Shown: positions 10,010 to 21,475 of the stretch, in pieces
Numbering within the stretch: position 1 is the stretch's first letter
Layout: every line of letters starts with the position of its first letter
DNA from: Odontocerum albicorne
Taxonomy: Eukaryota; Arthropoda; Insecta; Trichoptera; Odontoceridae
Direction: 5' to 3'
NCBI GenBank assembly: GCA_949825065.1
Contig: OX463849.1
Span: 27,697,556 to 27,761,555, forward strand
DNA: 64,000 bases
Notes under the pieces: generated by a model
Database searches by the model: none
Seen by the model: the letters and a program-made list of their open reading frames with translations, nothing else
What the model was told of the DNA's origin: nothing
Position numbers and translations under genes: made by a program

Positions 10010-10740
10010 CTGCCCGATTCGCGATTTTTTTTAGGGTACAGCACAAAATAATTATCTCTCTGTTCTCTTAAACTTAGACACCAGTCTGTTTTCAATGCAG
10101 CTGCTATACTAATGGAATGGTATGGAAGAAATAAATATGTGGCGTTACGGCAGAAGTTGATATATCTGTTTTACCTTAGTTTACAGAAGAAGCAATATTA
10201 ACTTTAATAAGCTGTTAAAATCAGTACAAAAAAGCATTTATTAAGTTTTTCCAAACGATATATATTTTGTTTGGATAATGGCTGACACACCAAGTTTTGC
10301 CACAACATACTGAGAAATATTTTCTATAAATTGGGAGAATAAACACAAAATGACAAAAAAACGGGCATATCAACTTCTGCCATAACGCCACAGAAATAAT
10401 GTCACATAAGTTAGCACGTAAAAGTCTACATTGTCTGAAGTGTCGCGAACGGATTGATTTCAAACTTTGTCTATTTGTATTCAATTCCTTTAAGGGGGTG
10501 TCTTCATCGTGTATTTCCAATTTGTGTTTGAGAGATGTTCCTTCGGAGGGGAATAGAACTATAGAGCCGATTTTCTTCTTCATTTAATAAATTAACTATT
10601 CCAAATAGATTGAATAGGGCGATATATTGTGATAGAGCTTCCGCCCTGTTTAGTCGTGTGACCCGGTACGGTATGTCTCTTGTGTAAGAGATACGGGTGG
10701 CGTGTGTTAAGACAGAAATCGATATCTAGGCAAAAAATCT
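10010..10740 (+). mobile_element. LINE-B (CR1/L2-like) RT C-terminal region, interrupted by a MITE
   Basis: Conceptual pieces include RHQSVFNAAA, then after the MITE HKLARKSLHCLKCRERIDFK and ISNLCLRDVPSEGNRT. These align with the LINE-B C-terminus at 53516-54290. It is frame-broken and dead. The 3' part reads toward a VRDTGGVC end, then decays. Confidence 0.75.
10139..10391. mobile_element. 253-bp MITE inside LINE-B
   Basis: Terminal inverted repeats GTGGCGTTACGGCAGAAGTT… (10139) and its near-perfect complement ending 10391, about 25-34 bp. The flanks AGAAATAAAT and AGAAATAATG suggest an 8-10 bp target duplication, somewhat offset. No coding capacity. The superfamily was not assigned. Confidence 0.75.
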
Positions 10741-11239
10741 TCAGCACCGAGTAGTGACAGGTGTGATATGTGATACAAAAATTAACATCAAGCTAAAAGG
10801 TCACATTTATATGTCTGTTGGTATTTTTTTTTTCAATGAGTTTGTTGTAAATTATTAATTGAAACATACATTTATCGATCGATAAATCTTTCAATTATGA
10901 CGGTTTGCGTATTTTTACAGACCCAATTGCGTTTTGTACATATTTTTACTGAATATTTTTTTTTGTTAAAAAAACGATCATTTGATTTACAAACAAGTAT
11001 ATTGTTTGGTGTATTTTAAGTTGTATTCAGTGCTTGTAATATACTTTCAGTAAATAATTAAAACAGGTAAAACTTTTGCGTTAAATGCGAGCTTTTATGT
11101 ACAAAATATATGTGATTATATAAATAAATACAGTTGTGAAATTTTGTCGGGAGTTTTTACGTTACAAACAAAATCTACATAAATGTTTCGATGCGTAGTA
11201 GAAATTTGTTTTGATATTGGTATTTATTTTTAAAGCATA
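10741..11239. other. AT-rich, no gene
   Basis: A small palindrome (ATTTATCGATCGATAAAT) lies at about 10870-10887. Nothing else is supported. Confidence 0.5.
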
Positions 11240-11845
11240 GGAGAGAAATGTTGATGTGAAAAAAGGGCATCTGAAGAAATGCGTCTACTAAGAAGAATGA
11301 ACGGGGTGAAAATGTACGACAGAATACTGAACGAAATGATTAGGAATGAATATGAACTAAATACTAATGTATTGAGTGAAACGTAGAAAAGCTCCCTGAG
11401 ATAGTGTGGGTATTTATAACAAATGAACGAAGAAAGACACCAAAACAAATTAACAGCGCCAATCTGAGTGGAAAACGTAGTAGAGAAAGACCAAGGGAAG
11501 TATGGTTGGATTAATCAAATGATATTTTGAATGAAGGAAATTTCAGAAGTAAGAGAAGTGGTAGGAGCTATACGAAAAGGTGTATGGATGTGGAAGAAGT
11601 AAAATATATGTGTGTCGATTGAGAAAACATCTGATGATCTGTTCTGTTTGTTTACCCCAGCATGGAAATCTGTTCTTTTAAGTTAATTTAAATCCTTAAA
11701 ATAATGATTCTCCATGATAAAAAAAGCAGTGTGTAAGAGGCGAAGGATGTGTGTCGAAATATGAAAGTCTGGTACTCTTTCCTCTCTGTCTAACCCGACA
11801 GGGAAATAGCATAATGGTATGAATGTATTACTGATAGAAAAAAAA
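11240..11845 (+). mobile_element. LINE-A C-terminus, two 3' ends in tandem
   Basis: Conceptual translation gives EMRLLRRMNGVKMYDRILNE and SGKRSRERPREVWLD with stops and frame changes. After the first terminus (around LCSVCLPQHGN, 11640-11680) comes a second 3' end (11740-11845) ending GNSIMV. The same order occurs inverted at 33190-33610. Confidence 0.75.
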
Positions 11846-11967
11846 ATACTGGAATCTATTTAATTTTCTTCTTAATTTTGTTGTAAAAAAAGGAAAAAAA
11901 TGACCTTATTGTATTTCGTAGAACAATAAAATTTATAAATATTTTAAATTAGTTTTAAATTAATTCT
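11846..11967. other. AT-rich spacer
   Basis: No feature seen. Confidence 0.5.
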
Positions 11968-12583
11968 TTGTAATTTGTTTCATCAAACCCTGTTTATTCT
12001 ACTTTTTGTAATGGTATAACCCTACCGGTTTCAAGGATTTCACCTCATCATCAAGGGAGCACAAACAAGACTATCATACTATGTTAAATAATAAAAAACA
12101 AACCATATTAAATAATTTTAAAAAACTATTTCAAGTATGACACTAAATTTAAAAGCTTTTTCATGAAGGAGCCGAGTGACACATAAAACATGTCTATATG
12201 AAGACACACGGTTAAAATGTGTGATTGCTCTACCTACCGGCATTTCCAAAGGCAGGTTGGTTCAACTTATAGGTTGATAAAATCCCAACGCATTGTTTTG
12301 ACCAAGTGAGAGACGCAGCTGGACTACCATTAACAACTAATTGCCTTTATTGCGATTATTGGGCCTGAAAACAATAGTCTCTCCCGGACACGTTCTAGAA
12401 TGTCTGAATCACCAATTTAAATTAATTGAAGAATGTCACAATAATAATTTAATGTATTTAGAATTCGAACAGAATTCAGTGTTGTTTGTGCTCCCCTGAA
12501 GATTAAGTGAAAGCCTTGAAACCGGTAGGGTTATACCGTTACAAAAAGTGGAATAAACAGTGTTTAATAAAAACAAATTACAA
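11968..12583. mobile_element. Penelope-like derivative with about 100-bp inverted termini
   Basis: The left end (TTGTAATTTGTTTCATCAAA…) and right end are inverted copies over about 100 bp, each containing the conserved block around CCTTGAAACCGGTAGGGTTA (12496-12542 plus; inverted at 12017-12058). The interior contains a LINE-E fragment. Long inverted terminal regions fit Penelope-like elements, whose pseudo-LTRs are often partly inverted. The assignment comes from the copy at 16450-17180. Confidence 0.65.
12130..12420 (-). mobile_element. LINE-E 3' fragment
   Basis: Similar to 48930-49330 on the same (minus) strand: shared blocks GATTGTTCTACCTACCGG-type, GGTTGGTTCAAC and the start GAGTGACACAT. 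Antisense reading gives pieces such as NAGRAITH, expected of the C-terminus in front of the final domain. Decayed. Confidence 0.6.
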
Positions 12584-12799
12584 TGTCTTTAAATGTCCAC
12601 AATGTTAATGCCCTAGCTATAAATAAAATAATAAATTATTTTTTGTTCAGAAACAAGGTTTTCTTTATCTCAAAGGTTAAGTTTCTTAGCGAATCATTCA
12701 AGCAAAGGATAACTTAAAATGTCCTAATATTTGTCAAATATATATAAATTGTTGGAATTAACTCACAGGATTATATCACGATTAATTCGTATGTGTTGT

Positions 12800-12950
12800 A
12801 AAGTTGCAACTTTGCGCCGCCCTCTCGGGAAGGGAGCGGCAATCAATTATCCTCATTACGGGGAGGAAGGCTCCGCACCCCGCGACACTCTCCTCGCATT
12901 TCCGACACCCCAGACGCGAACCACAAAAGGGGATTTTCCCTTTTTCCATA
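12800..12950. other. Unexplained GC-rich island
   Basis: About 130 bases rich in G+C and CpG (GCGCCGCCCTCTCGGGAAGG…) in an AT-rich setting. The plus-strand frame 12731-12955 crosses it without a recognisable motif. It could be part of an old element, an unrecognised exon or a regulatory island. Confidence 0.4.
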
Positions 12951-13630
12951 AATAAATAGATGGCAGTAGTTGAGGAAAATGGTAAAATTACGAGTATAGT
13001 TTTACTGAAAAACTTGTATTTCTACGAAATAACGTCTAGTTTTAAGACTCCAAATATACTCGTATATTTTAAGAAAAGGGCTTATGTTTTTCATAAATGA
13101 TTTGCAATCGGAAATTAAAGCGAATTGTAATAGAAAACAAATGGGTCACAGAAAGGCACATACCTTAATTCATAGTTCAGCCTTAATACTAATTTTATAC
13201 CTTAAAATTTCGTTATTTGTATTCAGAGTCAAATCTCATATGCTTCAAACCTTAATGTGAGCAAATGTAACCAAAGACACAATTTTTTTTAAAGAATCTA
13301 CGACAAATATACGAAATTTAACTTGAAAAACTAATTTCTTCATTAAACAAAAATGTTAAGATTTAGTATTTAGAATTAAGGACTCGAACCACATACTCAA
13401 ACTACGTACTATTACGATCTGCAAAAAAATATTCATAACAACGATTTAATATGCAATGTACGAGAGTAAAACACGGAAGTGGAAACTTTATAAAACGAGT
13501 CGAGAAATGCGGAGAAAAAGTGTGTCTTGAAAGAATTTGTGGAATGTCAAATAAATTAAATGTAATTATAAAGGATTTATGTGAGCTGAAGACTTATGTG
13601 TTTAATTGTGTGAAAAGAATATTTTAAGTT
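12951..13630. other. No recognisable feature
   Basis: AT-rich and unique-looking, with no frame of interest. Confidence 0.5.
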
Positions 13631-13705
13631 GAGTTGGACATGTTCAACAAATGTTGAGTTGGACATGTTCAACAAATGTTGAGTTGGACATGTTCAACAA
13701 ATGGG
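13631..13705. repeat. 25-bp tandem triplication
   Basis: GAGTTGGACATGTTCAACAA plus 5 bases starts at 13631, 13656 and 13681. Each unit contains the near-palindrome TTGGACATGTTCAA. Confidence 0.9.
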
Positions 13706-13799
13706 TGTCGAAAGATTAAAACATAAGCATGGGTGGGGTGGGGGTGAGGTTTAGGGTAGAAGACTACAGAGTAAAATAAACTTGGACCGAGTGAGTTAA

Positions 13800-13945
13800 A
13801 TTTTAACAGGAGTGAAGGTTAGAAGTAATATAAATAAAACGTGTATAAGAAGATGTATGAATGTGCAGGAAGCAAAAAAAGTATGTTATGATCGGAGAGT
13901 TCTATGATTTATGTCTATCCTTAGAGGTAAATGGCGTGATATTAT
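13800..13945 (+). mobile_element. LINE-A 3' end
   Basis: Pieces match the closing LINE-A region: CIRRCMNVQEAKKVC-like reading followed by GKWRDII. Strongly decayed. Confidence 0.55.
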
Positions 13946-14164
13946 AAATGTGGGAACATTTATATTTTCATTTTTACAATATATCAGTATTTATTTTATT
14001 TTATCGTAATGTCGGTACAGGTGCAAGTTGTAACAATTTTATCGTAATGTCGGTACAAGTACAGATTGTTACAATTTTATCACATATCAAAAGATTTGGA
14101 ATAACCAAAATGTCCCCTTTAGAAAATTTTATAGAAATAAAAGTTCATAGCTAAGTTATATATT

Positions 14165-14310
14165 ATATTATTGAAGATGACGTAGAAATCCTTGAAATTA
14201 TATGAATGTGGAAAAAGCAAAGGATGTATGTCGAGATAGGAAAGTATGGTACTCTGTCCTCTCTGCCTACCCCTATCGGTAAATGGTATAATGGTATGTA
14301 TGCACCCTCG
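14165..14310 (+). mobile_element. LINE-A 3' end
   Basis: Reads NVEKAKDVCRDRKVWYSVLS then AYPYR. It matches the last about 40 codons of LINE-A and ends near 14310. Confidence 0.65.
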
Positions 14311-14574
14311 TTAAGGTAGACCAGCAGAAGCACCTTCTTCAGAAACTTTAAAACATTTTCGCAGGTGTATTTAAAATTCATTCATCGTTTCAAAAATCTA
14401 TTAAACAACGCGGTGGCTATATTGAAAAACATTTATAATGTCCCCTTTTTATTGTGGGCCATAAACTTTTCAACCTAACTACTACATATATACAATTAAA
14501 TTGATTTTGGTTTAATTACATCATTCCAAAACCATAATGCCATGTCCCTTTTGGGGGAAGTAGAGACGACTTAC

Positions 14575-15130
14575 TACTTACATAACGCATTAAAAAACGA
14601 ATGAAAAAAAGCAAGCAAAAACGATTCCAAGATCAACAGGGAAGCTGTGAAAGGACAAGTGGGGACGAATATGCAAAGAAAAAAAACTGCCTGGGAAGAA
14701 TATTTTTTTAAACACAATTTGCACAGAGAAATGGCTTGGGTATGTGGAACGAATGTAAGAAGCAAGACTATCAAAACAAGTATATAGTGCAAATGTGAGT
14801 GAAAGGCACGTGAGATGAATACAAAGGAAAGTATAGTTGGATCTAGTTTATGATATTTTTAAACAAGAAAACCTAGTAAAAAGTCTGAGAAATCGTAGAA
14901 GTTGTATGAAAAAATGTATGAATGTGGAGAAGGCTAAGAATGTCGAGATAGAAAAGTCTTTCGCTCTGTTCTCTCTACCATTCCGACAGGGGACTCCCAT
15001 GATATGATGTAAAAACAAAATTGATTTTTAACATACAAAACGCATTAAAAATAAGTAGAAAAAAACAAATATCGCAAAGAAAACTGAGTAAATGGGATAT
15101 GTGGAAAAAAAGATTTTGAAGGATATTTTT
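14575..15130 (+). mobile_element. LINE-A C-terminal region plus a partial direct repeat
   Basis: 14700-15010 follows LINE-A from the GYVERM-like block to the end (SLRNRRSCMKKCMNVEKAKN). A second, weaker copy of its 5' part (ACATAACGCATTAAAAA-like start) begins at about 15034. Multiple stops. Confidence 0.6.
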
Positions 15131-15790
15131 TCAAACACAGTCTGAAAAAAGGCAACAAGAAGGAGAGTAAGTATTACGGCAGACGGTAACTGATTTCAGA
15201 GTCTGGATTTTTATGAGATTTTTACTATATTGGCAGTCTTATATATTGCCAGTCGTCCATATCTCAGTGCGGCAATGCCTCGTGGTCGTAAAAATCCGAA
15301 GAACATAGAAAAACTTGCATATTGTGTTAAAATTCAACTAACGTTAGCAACTTTTAATCTGGCGCACGGCAGTCGCTTCAACTTGGGTAGAAAAGAAAAG
15401 AAAGTCCTGATTAGAGTAAAAAGCGCCCACTAGTGACAGGGACGGAGCAACGCCGTATGACTCGAGTCAGCACGTTTCGCCACTGTTTACTCAAGAAACA
15501 TTAAAACAAGTTGTCCTCACAGTGAAGTTAAATGCCACAACTTCTCAACATGTGTAGGAGAGGACCGACTGACAGTTTTAAGGTCTAGTACATATCTTGA
15601 TAGTGGACCACATAGTTGTTGTTATCGCTGGCTAGGTGTTGAAATCTAATGGCGTACTCCAGGCGCTGCTGAGTGCCTTGGAGTAGTAAAGTTCTATAAC
15701 CTGTAAAAAGGGAAAATCGAAAAGATTGAAAATGAAAAAGGCATGACTTTTTCAAACCCTTCCGTCTTTCACTGGCCACCCTGTATTAGA
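15131..15790. other. Unclassified; possible DNA-transposon terminus at its right end
   Basis: The right edge reads CACTGGCCACCCTGTATTA. Inverted, this is an ACAGGGTGGCCA-type end common on Tc1/mariner-like elements in insects. No matching left end was found. The frame 15230-15433 shows no recognised domain. Confidence 0.35.
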
Positions 15791-15915
15791 GTGAACGGTT
15801 CCTTGATTGAGTGATTTAATATTTCAAAAGGGGTGAAGTAAAGTTGTTTTTTGGCATCCTCGTTGTTTAATATTTACATACATTCATGTGTGAAGAAAGT
15901 ATTTACGTTACGTAA

Positions 15916-16140
15916 ATGAGCGGCGTAAAAATACCGAATGGAAATGTGTGCAGATTGTTGTATGCTGATAACATTATAGTTTTAGCGGAGAATTTGGATG
16001 AATTACAGAGTTTAATAAGTAAATTGTATGAGATATGTAAAGAAAACGACTGTTGCGAAATGCTAGTTCATGGTGATAGAAATGCTAGTTCATTGTGATA
16101 GAAATGCTAGTTCATGGTGATAGAAAAGTGCGAAAAAAAT
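15916..16140 (+). mobile_element. LINE-A reverse transcriptase fragment with mutated YADD
   Basis: The frame reads VCRLLYADNIIVLAENLDEL: this is RT motif C, with the second catalytic Asp of YADD changed to Asn, so it is inactive. The element breaks off into a 22-bp triplication (AAATGCTAGTTCATGGTGAT…, starts 16058, 16080, 16102). Confidence 0.75.
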
Positions 16141-16449
16141 TTAATGCGTTCAATTAAGTCTGTACATTATAAACAACCAACTTAATTTCAATAATGGCTT
16201 TCTGCTAAATATATTTCCCTTTCAAAAGCTATCCTTTTGACGCCTATCTACTCCCTTGTCCTTATTAGCCACTACTCCCCTCTCCCTCTCCTGTGTCTAG
16301 TATTATTAGAAAAAATATATATTTTAGACCTAATTTAGTTCATCTTCACCGGCCGTGGACCGGTAGTAAACTCAAATTAAATAGTGGTGAATAAAAAAAT
16401 AAAATAGTGCATTATTTATTTTATTAAAATATTTATAATAAGTCTGAAA
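16141..16449. other. No recognisable feature
   Basis: Pyrimidine-rich stretch at 16230-16300 and AT-rich DNA. Nothing coding. Confidence 0.5.
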
Positions 16450-17180
16450 CCCTTGAGGAATGATACGTCGAAATCTTAATGTCGCCAATCCAACAAAAAC
16501 CATAAATTCACAGCCTTTAACTGTATGCTTCATAGATTGCACAGTGTCCGCTTAACCGACAACAAATTTAAAAAAGAATTAAAAACCATAAAAAAATAGC
16601 TATAAATAATGGCTACTCTGGAAGCCTCATTAATCCACTTTTAAAAAAAGAACAAAAAGGAACTTATAAAAGATCATATATTTAACGACACCTATAAGCA
16701 TACCTATAAATGGAACAAAGTCCTATTTATTATATATAAAAACATATACGAAATAACAAAAAAAATATCCAAGTCACATAAAGTCAGCTTTAACACTAAT
16801 TTTAATCTTCGGAAACTCTTATATTTTTGTCACCGTGAAAATCATACATTTTCTATCGATGATGCCAAATTCTTACATATCAGTAGTAACGGAAATAATT
16901 TGGGCAGATTTGAGGCCCTGCAAATTTCTAAGTCAGTGCATCGGGGTGAACATCTGGCAAACACATATATTTTCAGAATTTCACCGCTGCTCGCTGAAGT
17001 TGTCTCCTTCTACCCACAATCCCCAGCCCGAATGTTTACCGTTAGAAGTGTGTATATCGGTACCAGTTCGAAAATAATTCAGTCTTGTTCGTACTCCCCT
17101 GAGTATAAGGCGAAAACCTTGAAACCGGTAGGGTTATACCGTTACATTAAGTGGAATAAACAATGTTTGATCAAACATAT
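16450..17180 (+). mobile_element. Penelope-like retroelement, 3' portion
   Basis: Conceptual translation upstream reads HKFTAFNCMLHRL, KKELKTIKKIAINNGYSG and IYKNIYEITKKISKSHKVSF. This resembles the region after the reverse transcriptase in Penelope-like elements. It is followed by NHTFSIDDAKFLHI…GRFEALQISK, like the C-terminal part of their GIY-YIG endonuclease (with the Glu of the LxxxEAxxI motif). The GIY-YIG core itself is missing. The 3' end is the block shared with 9682-9857, 11968-12583 and 39171-40240 (TTGAAACCGGTAGGGTTATA). Stops and frame shifts make it inactive. Confidence 0.55.
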
Positions 17181-17569
17181 TACAATACTCTGGTTTGTAT
17201 AATGAACTACATTCGAAGGGAAACTATTGTAAATGAGGTATGTGCGAAGGAGCCTCTCGCTGCACGATCGAAGACAACTTGCCTGTCCTAAAGAAAGTGG
17301 AACTTAAATTTATGTGGATAGAAGTCGAAAATGAAAGTAACATAATAAGCAAATTATCAAAATAACTATCTAGTTCACAACCACAAAATACAATTAGTAA
17401 ATAAAAATATAAAATAGACACTATTAAGATTCAGATGAAAAAAGGTTTCCACGTAAAAACTAGCCCAAAGACCACCAGAAACCATTGGGCCATAACGAAG
17501 GAAATAAATTAGCCATTTAAGGAAATAAATAATGTAAAATGTTCACTTGTCCAAAGTTTGGAACGTGGC
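17181..17569. other. No recognisable feature
   Basis: Mostly AT-rich. No element or conserved frame recognised. Confidence 0.5.
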
Positions 17570-17800
17570 GGATAAAATAAACATCAGCTGTAGTGTTTGC
17601 TCAGTGAACCCCGCCACGAAGGAGGCTTCCGTTTGTGCGAGTCCTTCCTCTCCTTGTTCCGTTCCGCACTGATCATGGCACCCAGAACCTACGCGAGGTT
17701 TAGAAACCTTTATTTGTATGAAAACCAAAAAAAATATCGCCAGTATCCCAGTTCATTTAAAAAAATATTTATAGATAGAGTCCACGCGCCGTAAGGAAAG
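17570..17800. other. Unexplained GC-richer segment with frames on both strands
   Basis: 17597-17794 (plus, 65 codons) and 17543-17728 (minus, 61 codons) are both open across a GC-richer core (GTTCCGTTCCGCACTGATCA). Neither gives a recognisable product and no splice-site pair stands out. An unannotated exon of the minus-strand gene cannot be ruled out. Confidence 0.3.
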
Positions 17801-18521
17801 AGTAGTGTGAAAGGGTGACCATGATTTTTTATTTATTATATATTCGGATTATTTAGTTTATTTATTTATTATTAATTTAAAAATATTAAGTTTGAAAGAA
17901 ACAAGAAGTTTTGTTTATTTCTAACAAACCTTATATTTTATTTACAAACACACAATACAACATTTTGAAGAAATAGAAATGTTTATTTGTTTTTTTAGAA
18001 ACGTATTGGTTAAAAAAACACAGTATAGAAATTTTATTAAACATAACAATACAACATAAAAATACAAAAAGAACTTCATTTATTATCTAATATCTATATA
18101 AATAAAAATGTAAATGTTCGTTAATTGAAGATAGCTAATCTCCGGAAGTTCTCTACCGATCGCTTTGAAATTTTGAGTAAAGTTGATATTCGTCAACGGA
18201 AATGTTTTTTCATTTTTATTTATATATATATATATATATCAGTGTATATAATAAAATTTTTAATTAAGAGATGAATATTTACGCGAACCTGTCTTTCGAC
18301 ATGTAAATTTGAGCTGTCAAATTTTATTTTCGGCGTTTCGGAATTTACGATCATTTAATCTTCTTAAATAAATCTATATAAATTATAATATAAATAAATT
18401 ATTTAATAATTTTATGTTTAATAAAAATTGAATCATTAATTTTATAAATAATAGAATTTTTTTATGTATTACGTACCTTTATAAGTCGAGACACGAAACA
18501 ATTGCGATCTGTTTTACCGAC

Positions 18522-18569
18522 GGTGATCTCACTGAGCAATTAAATTACGTATTGCTCACTGAGATCGCC
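18522..18569. repeat. Hairpin inside Helitron 1
   Basis: GGTGATCTCACTGAGCAAT and its complement are separated by 10 bases, a 19-bp stem with one G-T position. Confidence 0.85.
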
Positions 18570-18843
18570 ATTTTGGAGAAGTATTGACTTGTGATCATAT
18601 TTACGTTTAATATATATAAAATTTTATTTATATAGATAAGATAATAGATAATTGACTTCAATAAATGTGGTAAGTTATTGATATTATATTTAAATTAAAA
18701 AATATGAAGTAAAATCGTTCATTTAAAAAAAATACTAATTACGAACATTTAATTAAAACGTCACTAAATATTATTTGGCAGAATTTGATTGTATCTCTGT
18801 TTATATTTCAAAATCTATCAAATCGTATGTAGTAATGGAGTTT

Positions 18844-19815
18844 GCAGCCCACACCCTAGCTTTTTCAGCCCAGCACATCGTATTGGGGCAAATTTGTCAA
18901 CTGTAAAATGGTAAGCTGTTGATTTTTTTTATAAATTGAAAAATTGTTTTCTCTAAACTGACGTTTTAATTACTAATTTTTATTATACTGACTTTCTAAT
19001 GTATTGTATGAATGAAAATTAAAACAAACTTTTACGCTGCTCAGTTCCTTTTTTAATGTTTCACAATTTTATATGTTTTAACTTTCTTTTTTCTTACTGA
19101 ACGTTGTTACATAAATAAATAAATAAATAATAGGTTTATTGATAGCAGCATAGTATGTCCAGATTATATTTAAATAACACTTTTCGAAACACATAAATTG
19201 CAGATAATACATTATATACAGAAGCTATCAAAAGGTCTGGGCTCATCTAATAGCATCCCTTCGGCCAAGATACACCCCACCAATATAGGGCGAATCCAGA
19301 CATGGGGACACCAGATGTTTTGCAGCCCACACCCTAGCTTTTTCAGCCCAGCACATCGTATTGGGGGAAATTTGTCAACTGTAAAATGGTAAGCTGTTGA
19401 TTTTTTTTATAAATCGAAAAATTGTTTTCTCTAAACTGACGTTTTAATTACTAATTTTTATTATACTGACTTTCTAATGTATTGTATGAATGAAAATTAA
19501 AACAAACTTTTACGCTGCTCAGTTCCTTTTTTAATGTTTCACAATTTTATATGTTTTAACTTTCTTTTTTCTTACTGAACGTTGTTACATAAATAAATAA
19601 ATAAATAATAGGTTTATTGATAGCAGCATAGTATATCCAGATTATATTTAAATAACACTTTTAAAACACATAAATTGCAGATAATACATTATATACAGAA
19701 GCTATCAAAAGGTCTGGGCTCATCTAATAGCATCCCTTCGGCCAAGATACACCCCACCAATATAGGGCGAACTCAGCCACGGGGACAACAGATGTTTTGC
19801 AGCCCACGGCCTAGA
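18844..19815. repeat. 478-bp tandem duplication inside Helitron 1
   Basis: GCAGCCCACACCCTAGCTTT starts at 18844 and 19322, and a third partial start is at 19799 (GCAGCCCACGGCC). The two units are almost identical. Each contains an inverted R1 copy (19128-19345; 19608-19815) and a segment resembling the Helitron's own 3' region (TTTTTTAATGTTTCACAATT). Confidence 0.9.
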
Positions 19816-20123
19816 TGCACTGTGAATTAATACTAATTACGAACATTTTATTAAAACGTCACCAAATATTATTTGACAATTTAATTGTATCTTTGTTTAT
19901 ATTTCAAAATCTATCAAATCGTATGTAGTAATGGAGATTTGTAACAATTTCAATATTGTTAGTTTTTTGTAATGTATTTACCTAAATAACTTGCTATTTA
20001 TTAGAATCGATCCCCTTATATTAAAGTCGATAAAATAATTAAAATTACTGAACGTCGTTAGATCGTTGTATTGGGGCAAATTTGTCAACTGTCTTAGGAC
20101 TCATTTGCGAGATGCAGTTGTAA

Positions 20124-20348
20124 ATGACGGTAATAGAACTAAGGTTGGAAGATTATAACTTCTGCAATTTAGTGACGTTAAAAGAGGAATTGTTTGAAAA
20201 AGTATTTCCGTATATTAAAATCAATTATAAGAATCACGATTGGCTAAGTGAGCTATTGTTGGCGGCAAGAACAAAGATGTATCCGAACTTAACAATATTA
20301 TTGAGTTCGTTTTTTAATGTTTCGCAATTTTATATGTTTTTGTTATAA
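20124..20348 (+). pseudogene. Helitron helicase C-terminal fragment
   Basis: Reads FCNLVTLKEELFEKVF and INYKNHDWLSELLLAAR. It resembles the segment of Helitron Pif1-like helicases that precedes the NHxWLxERAILAxxN motif. A frame change after WLSE lets the alternate frame continue GGKNKDVSELNNIIE. Truncated, inactive. Confidence 0.65.
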
Positions 20349-20661
20349 CTATTTTTCTTCTTTTTCAGTGCAATCGATCTTTGATTTGGATTCAAATGAT
20401 ATCGTGAATTGACCTCTTGGAGTGACGCGATCATTTGCAAGCACGGTGATAAACGCGACAGACTGAGAGTGCCTGAAAGACATCAAAAATATTGTATACC
20501 CAGATTGTATACAAGACATCAAAAATATTGTATACAAGACATCAAAAATATTGTATACGCATTGTGACAAATTAAACACAATTGAAACGTGTGGTTTCTA
20601 TTTTCTTTCTTTTCCATTTAACCAGACTGAGCCACAGCAACGCGTGGCTGGGTACAGCTAG

Positions 20662-20949
20662 TATATAAATAAAAATGTAAATGTTCGTTAATAGAAAATC
20701 TCTAATCTCCGAAAGCTCTTCACCGATTGCTTTGAAATTTTGACAAAAGGTTGCATTCGTATACAAGCATGTTTATATTTTTTTTTATATATGGTTGTAT
20801 ATAAAAAAAGTATATAAAACAGACGAAATAATGGGAGCGCCCCCTACAGCGACACACGCAAACTAAACAATTCTCATTGACAGTTATGTCACATTGCATT
20901 TTCGACGTTTCGGAATTAATATTTAATATTAAATAATAAATATTAAATA
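20662..20949 (+). mobile_element. Second Helitron 5' head (no own 3' end)
   Basis: Directly abuts the end of Helitron 1 and starts ATATAAATAAAAATGTAAAT, with the same following block (CTCTTCACCGATTGCTTTGA). It runs to the start of Helitron 2. Either a tandem insertion or a copy whose remainder was displaced. Confidence 0.65.
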
Positions 20950-21475
20950 TCTATATAAATAAAAATGTAAATGTTCGTTTATTAAAAATCTCCAATCTCC
21001 GAAAGTTCTTCACGGATTGCTTTGAAATTTTGACAGTTTCATTTTGATTTCGAATGTTAAATAATAAATATTAAATAATTAAATATTAAATAATTAAATA
21101 AAAAATATAAAAAAAGTATATAAAACAGACGATATAATGGGAGCGTTATCTGTTGAACGTAACGTCAACCTCGCTATACTAAATATTTTATGCGTCATTC
21201 CGAAAGTGTGCGGTTGTTGACGTCTAGCTCTAAAGAATAGTTGTTTCACTTCGTTTTTCAGTGCAATTAGCGGTGAAATTGAATTGTTTTGATTGATTTT
21301 CATTTGAATTCAAATTATATCGTGAAATTGACCTCTTGGAGGGACACGGCCATGTGCCTCAGCAAGATGGCGTGATGTTGGTATGTATTTTTCTGTATGT
21401 TACGAATGCGGATCCTTAGCCAATGCAACTAATGTAAACTTTTGACAATGTATTTTTATGTTTTATATCCTCGGT

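Larger units (their letters stand above)
18093..20661 (+). mobile_element. Helitron 1, non-autonomous
   Basis: The 5' end TCTATATAAATAAAAATG follows an A, and the 3' end is CCACAGCAACGCGTGG, a short hairpin, then GGGTACAGCTAG followed by T: the TC…CTAG termini and A/T target of Helitrons. Inside are a hairpin, a 478-bp tandem duplication carrying inverted R1 copies, and a fragment of the RepHel helicase. No intact Rep or helicase ORF remains. Confidence 0.85.
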
